Assembly: GCA_910585895.1 (NCBI GenBank)
Contig: CAJUHY010000011.1
Location: forward strand, 1-32,257
Direction of reading: 5' to 3'
Length of the DNA stretch: 32,257 nucleotides
DNA from: an uncultured Lachnospiraceae bacterium
GTDB lineage: Bacteria > Bacillota > Clostridia > Lachnospirales > Lachnospiraceae
A model generated the notes under the pieces. That model searched no databases and was not told the DNA's origin. It saw only the letters and a list, made by a program, of their open reading frames with translations. Shown one piece after another: positions 1 to 7,929 of this stretch (positions are counted from its first letter, which is position 1; each line of letters opens with the position of its first letter). The translations under genes were made by a program, and so were the position numbers.

Positions 1-206
1 GTTCGGCTAATTTTTCCTGCCCGTTTTCTGTATCTGTTTTGTTTATTCTATCAGAGATATTGCCTTTTATCAATCAAATCTTGACTGTTGACGGTATTTC
101 CTGTTGTTTTGCCAATCATATTTTTGCTACACCTATTTGGGTATGAAGTGTTTCATGCCTCCTGATTCATCTACCCTTCAGGATAATGAATCACAAACGT
201 AATTCA
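1..206 (-). other. Left-edge sequence with decayed or partial coding frames
   Basis: No intact gene is visible. On the minus strand one frame reads out of the window with a plausible hydrophilic peptide ending in TENGQEKLAE. A second frame just upstream of it encodes MIGKTTGNTVNSQDLIDK and then stops. Removing a single A in a GATAAAAGG run would join the two, so this may be a frameshifted or decayed gene. The product is not recognised. The stretch lies just downstream of the restriction-modification genes, where decayed mobile or accessory DNA would be unsurprising. Confidence 0.25.
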
Positions 207-1727
207 TTATGTAAATCTCATTTGCCCGATTTCAAGAGAGGTTTTAAATATGTCGTACATAGAATCGGTAACATAATAAGTTAAATCCAAATCCTGTTCT
301 GTTTGTGCAAGGTCGTCTATAGTAAGGCAAGAAACTATTTTACCAAAGTCTATGCGTTCAAGAACTTTTTTCGTGTATGGACGTTTTGCGTCCAAAAATG
401 CAATATTTTTTAAAAATACTTGAACTTTTTTTGAGTTCAACAAAAGCATTGCAACATATGCCATATCATAATCGTCAAAACTAATGAAATAGCATGTGTC
501 ATCTGTCATAACGGGCTTTTCATCGTCTGAGTAAAGCACGGAGAATAGAGGCTGCTTGTAAAAACCACTAACGCCAACTTTATAACGTGAATAAGAATAA
601 CCTCCTACACCAAACATAGAAAACGGAGGCGCGCCATGATAAATAGAACTTTTTCTGTTTTTGAACAATTCAATATTATCGTTGAGGTATTTCCAAGTTT
701 TAGGCACTTCGTATTCAAGATGTTTCGTCTCTTCACGAACTTTCTTTTGTGTTACAATGACAAATTTTGAAAAGTTGTGGATAACAGGCGCTTTAAACAT
801 ACTGCTTTTAATCAATGGAAATACAATATCTGTTTCTATTTGGACAGTTTCGCTCTGTCCATTCTGAAGCAATCCATTACATATGGTTAATTCCATGACT
901 TTTGAACAATCATGTTTGACCCCTTGCCGCCATTCAAAACAGCAAAGACCGTCAAAATTTTCTGCATCATTATTTAAATGACTGTAAAATCGGTTATTAG
1001 AGTACCCAAATTGTGATTTGATAGTTTCATGGCTTTCAAAATCATATACATTACAAGTATTAGTAGTAACAGGTTTGTCTGAAAGTTGGATAACCAATAC
1101 ACAAGTGCTAGAATTAATACCAAATACTTTTAAGGCATCGAATTCTAATATATCGCAGGAAGAAAATGCTATATGATTTCGTTTTAGTTCTTTAAATACA
1201 TTTCTTGCAACCGATGTTTTGCACAGCATGGCTATAACTGTATTTGTGTCTTTATATTCGTTAATTAACTGTAAGATAATATATTCACAAATATCAAAAT
1301 TGCTTGCGCCAGTAATGGCTTCAATACCTTTTAAACCCTTAAAATTAATTTTTGAGGGCAAATTATCAGACCTGAGAGCAGATAAGGTGCTGTTAGTCAC
1401 CCATGGAGGATTTCCGATAACTAATATCTGGCGTTTGTCTTTAATTAAAGCCTTTGACGAAAAAGTAAAGAAATCAGAGTTGATGATGTTTACTCTTTCA
1501 TCGTTTATAGATTTCCTGCAAATTTCACAGTATTCTGGGTTTATTTCTATTCCATAATATTCTTTAGCGTTGAATAAAAAACTGCTTTTCAAGAAATTTC
1601 CTAGTCCGCAAGTTGGCTCAACTATTGCAGAGGGTTTAAGATGGCGGTAATCTTTCAGATAATGGCAAACTTTTTCTGCAAAGTGGACAGGAGTTTGATA
1701 ATCCCCATATTCACGTTTACCACTCAA
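207..1727 (-). CDS. Type II N6-adenine DNA methyltransferase
   Basis: This 506-aa protein should methylate adenine in the recognition site of the endonuclease encoded immediately upstream. Visible gamma-class amino-methyltransferase motifs are the SAM-binding motif I (VEPTCGLGNF, about residues 37-46), a motif X-like YGDYQTP at residues 7-13, and the catalytic motif IV NPPW at about residues 105-108. The long C-terminal half would be the target-recognition part. The start codon is TTG and overlaps the last codons of the endonuclease gene by 11 bp, which points to translational coupling. The sequence is clearly AT-richer than the housekeeping genes to the right, consistent with horizontal acquisition. 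The target sequence cannot be read from the protein by eye. Confidence 0.88.
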   Translation of the reverse strand: MSGKREYGDYQTPVHFAEKVCHYLKDYRHLKPSAIVEPTCGLGNFLKSSFLFNAKEYYGIEINPEYCEICRKSINDERVNIINSDFFTFSSKALIKDKRQILVIGNPPWVTNSTLSALRSDNLPSKINFKGLKGIEAITGASNFDICEYIILQLINEYKDTNTVIAMLCKTSVARNVFKELKRNHIAFSSCDILEFDALKVFGINSSTCVLVIQLSDKPVTTNTCNVYDFESHETIKSQFGYSNNRFYSHLNNDAENFDGLCCFEWRQGVKHDCSKVMELTICNGLLQNGQSETVQIETDIVFPLIKSSMFKAPVIHNFSKFVIVTQKKVREETKHLEYEVPKTWKYLNDNIELFKNRKSSIYHGAPPFSMFGVGGYSYSRYKVGVSGFYKQPLFSVLYSDDEKPVMTDDTCYFISFDDYDMAYVAMLLLNSKKVQVFLKNIAFLDAKRPYTKKVLERIDFGKIVSCLTIDDLAQTEQDLDLTYYVTDSMYDIFKTSLEIGQMRFT

Positions 1728-2373
1728 AATTGATAATCCCTTTAACGCTATTATCTAGCGTAATAACTCTTGAATATTGCAGCCGCCACTGCAACGCATT
1801 ACTGATAGTTAGGTAACCCTGTTTTGGTGGATGTTTTATTATTTCTTTGGCTAGGTCATTATATAATATTTCATCGCCTGGAAGGTTTTTGTCTTGCAAA
1901 AATCCGATAATATCTTCCTTATTTGCGCCGTCATGAACCATTTCGCGCAGACGCCTTGTAATTGTGAAATCGCCAGTTCTTTTTTGATTCATGAATACAC
2001 AATGGGTAAAATGCAAAGTACAAGTAGTGTAAGTATCTTGTTTGTCGTAAACAAAAATCAAAAGATTATAGCCTAAGCCAAAAATCTTTTGGCGGGCATT
2101 TTTAAATGGACAACTTGATTGTGGCTGTGTAATGGACGTAACTTTAATATCCGTTTGAATGTCAGTCCCTGGTAAGTCAATTCCTTTTGCACTGCTTCTA
2201 ATGTCAACTGTATATTGTGACTGGAGAAAATGCTGGAATTTATGCTCAACATATGTACCAACAGCTTTTCCATCAGTAGTGCCTATAAGTTCAACGTGAT
2301 TTTCTTCGCTTTCAATCTCACAGAAAAGTTTGGCGGCTTCAATGAGTCTGTCTATTGTTAATACTGGATTCAT
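1717..2373 (-). CDS. Putative Type II restriction endonuclease
   Basis: The 218-aa protein lies directly upstream of, and overlaps, an N6-adenine methyltransferase, which is the classic Type II restriction-modification arrangement. A PD-(D/E)xK-like core can be seen at about residues 60-80: KGIDLPGTDIQTDIKVTS supplies acidic residues followed by D-I-K. The next segment (LGYNLLIFVYDK, about residues 100-111) fits the following core beta strand. I do not recognise a named enzyme family, so the function rests on context plus this motif. The ATG at 2373 has an AGGGAGA ribosome binding site, and a good promoter lies at 2412-2440. AT-rich composition suggests transfer together with the methyltransferase. 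Confidence 0.72.
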   Translation of the reverse strand: MNPVLTIDRLIEAAKLFCEIESEENHVELIGTTDGKAVGTYVEHKFQHFLQSQYTVDIRSSAKGIDLPGTDIQTDIKVTSITQPQSSCPFKNARQKIFGLGYNLLIFVYDKQDTYTTCTLHFTHCVFMNQKRTGDFTITRRLREMVHDGANKEDIIGFLQDKNLPGDEILYNDLAKEIIKHPPKQGYLTISNALQWRLQYSRVITLDNSVKGIINFEW

Positions 2374-2411
2374 GGTATTTATCTCCCTTCTGTATCATTT
2401 GGATAAAAATA

Positions 2412-2440
2412 ATTGTACCATACCAATATCCATTTCTCAA
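2412..2440 (-). promoter_or_regulatory. Sigma-A type promoter of the restriction-modification operon
   Basis: Read on the minus strand there is a -35 TTGAGA (2440-2435), a 17-bp spacer and a -10 TACAAT (2417-2412), each 5 of 6 to consensus. It lies 39 bp upstream of the endonuclease start. No separate controller gene or C-box is seen, so the endonuclease and methyltransferase probably share this promoter. Confidence 0.6.
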
Positions 2441-2516
2441 TAGACAGTCGATTGATGCCGCTCCGATATATCTATCTATTTTTACGTATTTGGATTTAAT
2501 TATATTGTATCTGTTT

Positions 2517-3182
2517 TTACAGCAACGGCATATTTGCCACGAAACAATACATCATAATGAAATGACAGACGCTGCCGCCCATTACAAAAAGATGAAAAAT
2601 CTCGTGTGAGCCGAAATTCTTGTGCTTTGTGTTAAAAATCGGCAGTTTCAATGCATAGATAATACCGCCGATGGTGTAAATGATTCCTCCTGCAAGCAGC
2701 CATTGGAACGCCTGAGTTGGTAAGGAATTCATAATTTGTGTAAAGGCTAACACGCATACCCAGCCCATAGCAATATATAATAAGGAAGAAAACCATTTCG
2801 GGCAGGTAATCCAAAAAGCTTTAACAAGGATTCCCGCAAGGGCAATACCCCATACGAGAGCCAGCAGACCATAGCCAACGCTGCCATTTAAGACAATCAA
2901 ACAGACTGGCGTGTAGGTCCCTGCAATTAAGATGAATATCATCATGTGGTCTAACTTGCGCAAGATACGGTTAGTCTTTTCCGATAAGTCCAGCGCATGA
3001 TAGGTGGCGCTGGCGCCGTACAAGAGAATCATGCTGAGGATGAAGACGGCAAGGGAAATTACATGTAATTTGTCAGGGTTCAGGGAAGCGCGAATTAAAA
3101 GCGGGGTTGCTGCGAACAATGCCATCAGCATTCCGATAAAGTGTGTAATAGAGCTTCCAGGGTCTTTTAATTTAAATTTCAT
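2517..3182 (-). CDS. Hemolysin III / PAQR family membrane protein
   Basis: This 221-aa, seven-helix membrane protein belongs to the hemolysin III (YqfA/PAQR) family. The family's signatures are present: SSITHFIGML near the N-terminus, SATYHAL followed by LRKLDHMMIFILIAGTYTP in the middle, and HEIFHLFVMGG near the C-terminus, supplying the histidines expected to bind zinc. A longer reading from 3221 is possible, but the ATG at 3182 has AAGGAGAT placed correctly upstream and begins MKFKLKDPGS, as family members do. Bacterial members have been linked to membrane homeostasis and only weakly to haemolysis, so the name should not be read as evidence of virulence. It is transcribed alone. Confidence 0.88.
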   Translation of the reverse strand: MKFKLKDPGSSITHFIGMLMALFAATPLLIRASLNPDKLHVISLAVFILSMILLYGASATYHALDLSEKTNRILRKLDHMMIFILIAGTYTPVCLIVLNGSVGYGLLALVWGIALAGILVKAFWITCPKWFSSLLYIAMGWVCVLAFTQIMNSLPTQAFQWLLAGGIIYTIGGIIYALKLPIFNTKHKNFGSHEIFHLFVMGGSVCHFIMMYCFVANMPLL

Positions 3183-3222
3183 GAAAAACATCTCCTTCCA
3201 ATTTGAAATCAAGTCCGGCATA

Positions 3223-3228
3223 ATTATA
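3223..3228 (-). promoter_or_regulatory. Possible -10 element for the hemolysin III gene
   Basis: A perfect minus-strand TATAAT lies 41 bp upstream of the preferred start codon. The -35 position 17 bp away is only T-rich (ATTTTT), so this would be a weak or activator-dependent promoter. Confidence 0.35.
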
Positions 3229-3721
3229 GTATGCGCAAAGTATTGAAAAATATAATATATAGTATTAAAAACTATGTAATTTATATATAGATACTATAAT
3301 ATTTGGAAGAGAAAGTCAATACAAAAAATTTTGAGTTTTTATATGGGGATTCCCAAGGCATAAAAATCAATTTTCACAATATCCTTTTATCTGTCAATAT
3401 ATCACTACACTGCTGTATGCTGCATATACCCACACGAACGGGACAACACTTTGGCAAACTAACTGCTAACTGCAACCACATCCCTCAGGAAAGCCTTCGT
3501 GCTGGGTTTCCGTAAGCAGTGGATTTTGCCTTCGCTAAATACGTCCCTAAATTGTTCGCTTAGGGTATATGCAGCCTCGGCAGTATGCAGATATTTTGAT
3601 AAAACAAAAGGATATTCCGAAAATTGATTTCTGTGTTCCCAAGGCGAAAAAGATTGACTTTTGCAAGCTTCTCTGTTATGATTAGCGACAGGCTTATGAT
3701 GAAGCAATGAAAGGAATTAGA
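3229..3721. other. Gap upstream of the helicase: AT-rich dyad and possible long leader
   Basis: Nearly 500 bp without a supportable gene. The left part is very AT-rich and holds a perfect 8-bp inverted repeat, TATAGTAT at 3258-3265 and ATACTATA at 3291-3298, which could be a regulator site or a small hairpin. Further right, CCCTAA (3545-3550) and TTAGGG (3560-3565) can form a hairpin inside what is probably the helicase mRNA leader. The ORFs here have no ribosome binding site and no family resemblance. Long structured leaders are common on cold-shock helicase mRNAs, but this one is not a known riboswitch class. Confidence 0.35.
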
Positions 3722-5314
3722 ATGGAAACAGTAAGATTTGATGAACTCGATTTAAATCCGAAAATCCTGCGCGCGATTCGCGAGATGGGATTCGAGGAAG
3801 CGACCCCCATTCAGAGTAAGGCGATTCCAGTGGGATTGGAAGGCGTAGATTTGATTGGACAGGCTCAGACGGGAACTGGTAAAACGGCAGCATTCGGCAT
3901 TCCGCTTTTGATGAAAGTGGATTCACACAATAAGCGGACACAGTCAATTGTGCTCTGTCCCACCAGAGAACTTGCTATTCAGGTAGCGGAGGAAGTCCGT
4001 ACGCTGGCAAAATATATGTCTGGCGTCAAGGTCCTTCCAGTGTATGGCGGTCAGGATATTACAAAGCAGATTCGTTCCCTGAAGGGGGGCGCACAGATAA
4101 TTATCGGTACGCCGGGGCGCGTGATGGATCATCTGCGCAGAAGGACCATCAAGTGCGACGAAGTTAATACTATCGTACTGGACGAAGCAGATGAGATGCT
4201 CAACATGGGATTCCGTGAGGATATAGAGACAGTCTTAGAATACATTCCAGAGGAGCGGCAGACGATGCTGTTTTCAGCAACGATGCCCAAGCCCATTCTG
4301 GAGATTACTAAGAAGTATCAGAGCGATGCCGTCACAATTAAGGTGACGAAGAAAGAGCTGACGGTGCCCAACATTGAACAGTATTATTACGATGTGAAGC
4401 GCAAGGACAAAGTGGAGGTTCTGAGCCGTCTGTTAGACGTGTATGCGCCGAAGCTGTCTCTCGTATTCTGCAATACGAAGCGCATGGTGGATGAACTCAC
4501 AAGCGCATTGCAGGGACGCGGGTATTTTGCAGAAGGTCTGCACGGAGACATGAAGCAGTCTCAGCGAGACCGTGTGATGAACCGATTCCGCAATGGCAAG
4601 ACAGAAATTTTGGTAGCGACCGATGTGGCAGCCCGCGGAATTGACGTAGATGATGTGGAGGCAGTATTTAATTATGATTTGCCCCAGGATGACGAGTACT
4701 ATGTGCACCGCATTGGCAGAACAGGACGTGCCGGCAGGACTGGGCGTTCCTTTACCTTTGTAAAAGGTAAAGAGGTGTACAAATTAAAAGATATCCAGCG
4801 TTACTGCAAGACGAAGATTCTTGCGCAGAAAATCCCCAGTATGCAGGATGTGGAACAGGTAAGGCTGGAAAAGATTTTAGACCAGGTAGAGACGGTTATC
4901 GAGGAAGAAGATTTAAGGTCCCTGGTCAATATGATTGAACAGGAGATTAACGAATCCGATTACACTGCTATGGATATCGCAGCGGCATTCTTAAAACTTG
5001 CCTTGCGCGGCAAAGAGGAGAATGAGAAAGCAGCGATGGAGAACTTTGAGTTCGGCGATACTGGAGCGGAGGACGGTATGGTGCGTCTGTTCATCAATAT
5101 TGGCAAGAAACAGCATGTGAAACCAGGAGACATTCTGGGCGCCATTGCCGGGGAGAGCGGCATATCGGGTGATGTAGTCGGTACGATTGACATGTTTGAC
5201 AAATTTACGTTTGTTGAAGTACCCTGTGAATATGGTAAAGACGTATTGCGGGCAATGTCTCATTCCAAGATTAAAGGCAAGAGCATCAATATTGAGCCCG
5301 CGAACCAGAAATAG
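3722..5314 (+). CDS. deaD: DEAD-box ATP-dependent RNA helicase with DbpA-type RNA-binding tail
   Basis: This 530-aa cytosolic RNA helicase unwinds structured RNA, probably in ribosome assembly, mRNA decay or cold adaptation. All helicase motifs are legible in order: Q motif (ATPIQSKAIP), motif I (AQTGTGKT), Ia (PTRELA), GG, Ib (TPGR), motif II (DEAD), motif III (SAT), then FCNTKR, HGD, VATDVAARGIDV and HRIGRTGRAGR. After a helical linker, residues from about 455 to the end match the DbpA/YxiN-type RNA-binding domain, which in known members docks on a 23S rRNA hairpin. ATG at 3722 is preferred over 3707 because AAAGGAA precedes it at normal spacing. A truncated IS element follows directly, and no terminator of the gene's own is evident. 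Confidence 0.93.
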   Translation: METVRFDELDLNPKILRAIREMGFEEATPIQSKAIPVGLEGVDLIGQAQTGTGKTAAFGIPLLMKVDSHNKRTQSIVLCPTRELAIQVAEEVRTLAKYMSGVKVLPVYGGQDITKQIRSLKGGAQIIIGTPGRVMDHLRRRTIKCDEVNTIVLDEADEMLNMGFREDIETVLEYIPEERQTMLFSATMPKPILEITKKYQSDAVTIKVTKKELTVPNIEQYYYDVKRKDKVEVLSRLLDVYAPKLSLVFCNTKRMVDELTSALQGRGYFAEGLHGDMKQSQRDRVMNRFRNGKTEILVATDVAARGIDVDDVEAVFNYDLPQDDEYYVHRIGRTGRAGRTGRSFTFVKGKEVYKLKDIQRYCKTKILAQKIPSMQDVEQVRLEKILDQVETVIEEEDLRSLVNMIEQEINESDYTAMDIAAAFLKLALRGKEENEKAAMENFEFGDTGAEDGMVRLFINIGKKQHVKPGDILGAIAGESGISGDVVGTIDMFDKFTFVEVPCEYGKDVLRAMSHSKIKGKSINIEPANQK

Positions 5315-5415
5315 GCGTCTTGCCCAAGAATCCGTATAGAAATAACTGTGAAAGAAAAAGGGGGTGTCGCAAAATCATCAAATTAGATGATTGAGCGATG
5401 CCCTCGCTCTATATA

Positions 5416-5469
5416 TGCAAGAATCCAGAAAGAATCTTTTATTTTGCTGATTCTTTCTGGATTTTTGCA
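5416..5469. terminator. Long hairpin at the transposase 3' end
   Basis: Arms 5416-5436 and 5449-5469 are complementary at all but one position around a 12-base loop, and the transposase stop codon lies in the loop region. A short T run follows the hairpin on the plus strand. It may insulate in both directions, stopping transcripts that leave the IS or enter it from the helicase gene. Confidence 0.5.
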
Positions 5470-6496
5470 TGCAGCTTATTGAGATTATATCCCATACACA
5501 GTAATATTATCTCCAGTTTTACCCTGGTTTTTCCACGGAGTAGAAATCTTTGGAATTCATAATCATTTTTTAGAACCCCAAATGCTCCTTCCACTTGAAT
5601 CGAGCGGTTCATCCGATATAGAATCCCTTTTTCGCTCAGGATATTTTCATAAGATTCCTGGCGTTTCTCTAAAAAACTTTTGGAAATGTACAGGCGCTTG
5701 TTCCCTTTGGCAGGGGTGCATTTCTCTTTATGCGGACAGCCTGTACAGTCTTCGCATTCATACACCGTTACTTCCGATTCATAGCCACTTTTACTTTTCT
5801 GCTTTTGCGTTTCCCACGTCCATGGACAAAAACAGTGTTGTCTGTCCGGCAGCGTCCTTCAAAAAACAGGACTATTTTCTGTAAATCCTGCGTCCTTGTT
5901 TCTGAAACAGTCGAAAAGTCCTGCAGGTATTCCCTGTTTAGAAACTGTATGAACTCCTGTATCTTCTGGAACATTTTTTCTTCCCATTTTCCCACAGACT
6001 TTTTCCAGACAAAGGTATATTTGTTCGCACAGGCTTCCAGCTTTGTCCCGTCAATAAATACGGTTTCCTTTGACAGTTCCCCTGTATCTTCCAATCGTCT
6101 TACCATCTGGTAAAAAAGACCTTCACAGGCTTCTGCAAGGAAGCCGGTACGAAAACGGGCAGTCGTGCTGTGATCAGGAGCTTTCTGCCCGGAAAGCAGC
6201 CACATAAAGTTGATGTCCCGTTTACAGGCAGTTTCGATTTTTCTCGAAGAATAAATGTTTTGAGAATAAGCATAGGTCAGAATCTTGAACATGGTCTTTG
6301 GGTCAACTGCTGGATTTCTGCCTTTGGCAGAGTAAGCCTGATACAGTAAACTGTAATCCAGATCCTCCAATTCGTGGCTCAGCAGTCGAACAGAATCATC
6401 ATCAGGAATCAAACCTTCTAAATTTAATGGCAAAACCAGTTGATAAGGTTCGCCGAATTCGGCATAATTTTTATGGTATTTTGAATTACTGGTCAT
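5439..6496 (-). pseudogene. IS1182-family transposase, internally deleted and frameshifted
   Basis: The N-terminal part (6496-5768, 242 aa) carries the DUF772 region and the first catalytic stretch (FIDGTKLEACANKYTFVWKK). The C-terminal part (5765-5439, plus a few codons upstream in the same frame) carries the Cys-rich YECEDCTGCPHKEKC segment and the VEGAFGVLK end. Family members have well over 100 residues between these parts, including the region of the second catalytic Asp. Here the sequence passes from GKRKS almost directly into KSGYESEVTVYECED in another frame, within an A-rich stretch near 5785-5810. Recombination between two KRKS-like coding stretches would explain the loss. The product should be inactive. 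Confidence 0.85.
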
Positions 6497-6517
6497 AATT
6501 AATTATACCACGGATTG

Positions 6518-6545
6518 CGGACTCTTCGGAGTCCGTTTTCTGTTT
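6518..6545 (+). terminator. Terminator with a TTCG tetraloop inside the IS right end
   Basis: CGGACTC (6518-6524), loop TTCG, GAGTCCG (6529-6535), then a T-rich tail. It lies just upstream of the transposase start, on the opposite strand. It could block antisense transcripts from entering the element or the neighbouring gene. Confidence 0.55.
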
Positions 6546-6615
6546 TTGGGATATAAAAACGGAGCTGCTGCTCCAGTAGATTATTCATCTACTTTTGCAA
6601 CAGCCCCTTTCTTTC

Positions 6616-6667
6616 TATAGGAAAGACAATGTTGCATTAACGTATGAAAGCACAGACTTTCCTATAA
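6616..6667. repeat. Short inverted repeat next to the IS
   Basis: TATAGGAAAG near 6616 and its exact complement CTTTCCTATA near 6657 flank about 32 bases. The same motif occurs as CTTTCCTATAGGGAAA near 15530, suggesting a small dispersed palindromic repeat. It immediately precedes a gene-tail remnant. Confidence 0.4.
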
Positions 6668-6778
6668 GAGAGAAGCCCTCCGGCAGGATACGCACTCGTG
6701 CGAATAGTAATACGTCGCGAAAGCGACCCGGAATATGATCAGCTAATTGCAGATTTACAGAAATCAAGAGAACAGTAG
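6668..6778 (+). pseudogene. Possible 3' remnant of a gene upstream of fruK
   Basis: An in-frame run of 36 codons ends with a natural-looking tail (RESDPEYDQLIADLQKSREQ, then TAG). It has no start codon with a ribosome binding site and is cut off upstream by the short inverted repeat and the IS. The composition looks coding, but the family is not recognised. It may be the end of a gene lost when the IS region rearranged. Confidence 0.3.
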
Positions 6779-6846
6779 TAAAAAAAGTAATCATATGATA
6801 TTTTAATAATAGAATCGCGAAGGAATCAAAAAGGAGGAAACGCCTC

Positions 6847-7779
6847 ATGATTGTTACGGTAACTATGAATCCTGCCATTGATAAGACCGTGGATATTGAT
6901 GCTTTAGAGAGGGGCGGGCTCAACAGAATTCATCATGTGGAATTGGATGCCGGCGGAAAAGGAATCAATGTCTCTAAGACAATCCATGAGCTTGGAGGGA
7001 AGAGCATTGCGGTCGGGTTCATTGCCGGCATTGCAGGAAAGATAATCCGCAGCGTGATGGACGAATGGAAAATTGAAAATGATTTTATTGAGGTATGCGG
7101 TGAGACCAGGACAAATACCAAGGTTTTTGAGCGTACGGGAGAATTGACAGAATTGAATGAGCCGGGACCGATTGTGGAAGAAAAGGACGTGCGCGCCTTA
7201 TATAATAAATTGGAGGGCTATGCAGATGAAAATACTTTGTTTGTGCTGGCAGGCAGCGTTCCCCAGGGCGTAAACAAAGATATTTACCGTGAAATTATTG
7301 AACTGGTCCACAAGAAAGGGGCAAAAGTCCTGCTGGATGCGGCTGGTGAATTATTTACCAGTGCATTGGATGCGGGACCGGATATCATTAAGCCCAACAA
7401 GGTGGAGTTGGAACAGTACGCGGGTATGGATTATATCGCTTCCGAGCAGGAACTTTTAACGGTGGCAGAGCGTCTGATGAAAAAAGGGATTGCGACGATT
7501 GCCGTGTCCATGGGAAAAAACGGCGCCATGTTTCTGCAGGACGGTTTTAAGGTCAAGTGCCCGGGACTGAAAGTCAAAGCACATTCCACAGTGGGGGCAG
7601 GAGATGCCATGGTGGCAGCGCTTTCCTATGCCTGGAGTGAAGGACTTTCGCCGCAGGATACGGTGAAAATGTGTATGGCGGTATCGGCAGGAGCAGTCAT
7701 CACTATCGGCACGAAGCCGCCATCCAGGAAAATGGTAGATGCCCTGCTTGAGCAGGTGGCAGTGGAAAATCTTGGGTAA
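6847..7779 (+). CDS. fruK: 1-phosphofructokinase (PfkB-family hexose kinase)
   Basis: This 310-aa cytosolic kinase phosphorylates fructose 1-phosphate to fructose 1,6-bisphosphate with ATP. The opening MIVTVTMNPAIDKTVD, the DAGGKGINVSK signature (about residues 36-46) and the catalytic VGAGDAMVAAL (about residues 249-259) are those of the FruK/LacC branch of the PfkB family. Tagatose-6-phosphate kinase (LacC) is therefore the main alternative. AAGGAGG lies upstream of the ATG. The gene is not beside a fructose PTS permease or a DeoR regulator, its usual partners, but precedes Enzyme I of the PTS. A modest hairpin at 7776-7791 lies over the stop codon. Confidence 0.85.
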   Translation: MIVTVTMNPAIDKTVDIDALERGGLNRIHHVELDAGGKGINVSKTIHELGGKSIAVGFIAGIAGKIIRSVMDEWKIENDFIEVCGETRTNTKVFERTGELTELNEPGPIVEEKDVRALYNKLEGYADENTLFVLAGSVPQGVNKDIYREIIELVHKKGAKVLLDAAGELFTSALDAGPDIIKPNKVELEQYAGMDYIASEQELLTVAERLMKKGIATIAVSMGKNGAMFLQDGFKVKCPGLKVKAHSTVGAGDAMVAALSYAWSEGLSPQDTVKMCMAVSAGAVITIGTKPPSRKMVDALLEQVAVENLG

Positions 7780-7888
7780 ACACTGGTTTACTCAGCATTT
7801 CTTTAGATAAAAATAGAAAAAATTGTAGTTAACCTTTTGTTTGAGCGGCGGCGTGAATTTGAATTAAGATAATCAGGAGGGAAATACT

Positions 7889-7927
7889 ATGATGTCGCAG
7901 AACTTTGAGAGTGGGTTAGGAGAGTAG
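7889..7927 (+). pseudogene. 12-codon ORF resembling a collapsed ptsH (HPr)
   Basis: CAGGAGG is followed by ATG and twelve sense codons, MMSQNFESGLGE, then TAG two bases before the Enzyme I start. Ending in GLGE just ahead of ptsI is typical of HPr, for example the B. subtilis protein. The position is the one ptsH normally holds in a ptsHI operon. The simplest reading is an in-frame deletion that kept the start region and last codons. A caveat is that TTAGGAGAG is also the ribosome binding site of ptsI and itself encodes LGE, so part of the match is forced. It may now act only as a short coupled leader. Confidence 0.4.
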
Positions 7928-7929
7928 CC

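Larger units (their letters stand above)
5360..6607 (-). mobile_element. IS1182-family insertion sequence, internally deleted
   Basis: The ends are imperfect inverted repeats: the left begins GGGGGTGTCGCAAAA near 5360, and the right, read inward on the minus strand from 6607, begins GGGGCTGTTGCAAAA. The flanks are also similar (GAAAGAAA on both sides when read inward), so the repeat may extend a few bases further and I cannot assign a target duplication. The transposase inside is split and lacks its central part, so the element should be unable to move by itself. It sits between the helicase gene and fruK. Confidence 0.8.

Noticed and set aside
3303..3515. 70-aa plus-strand open frame in the gap before the helicase
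   Set aside because: No convincing ribosome binding site, no recognisable domain, and AT-rich low-information sequence.
3459..3707. 82-aa minus-strand open frame before the helicase
   Set aside because: No ribosome binding site and no domain; it overlaps the likely helicase leader.
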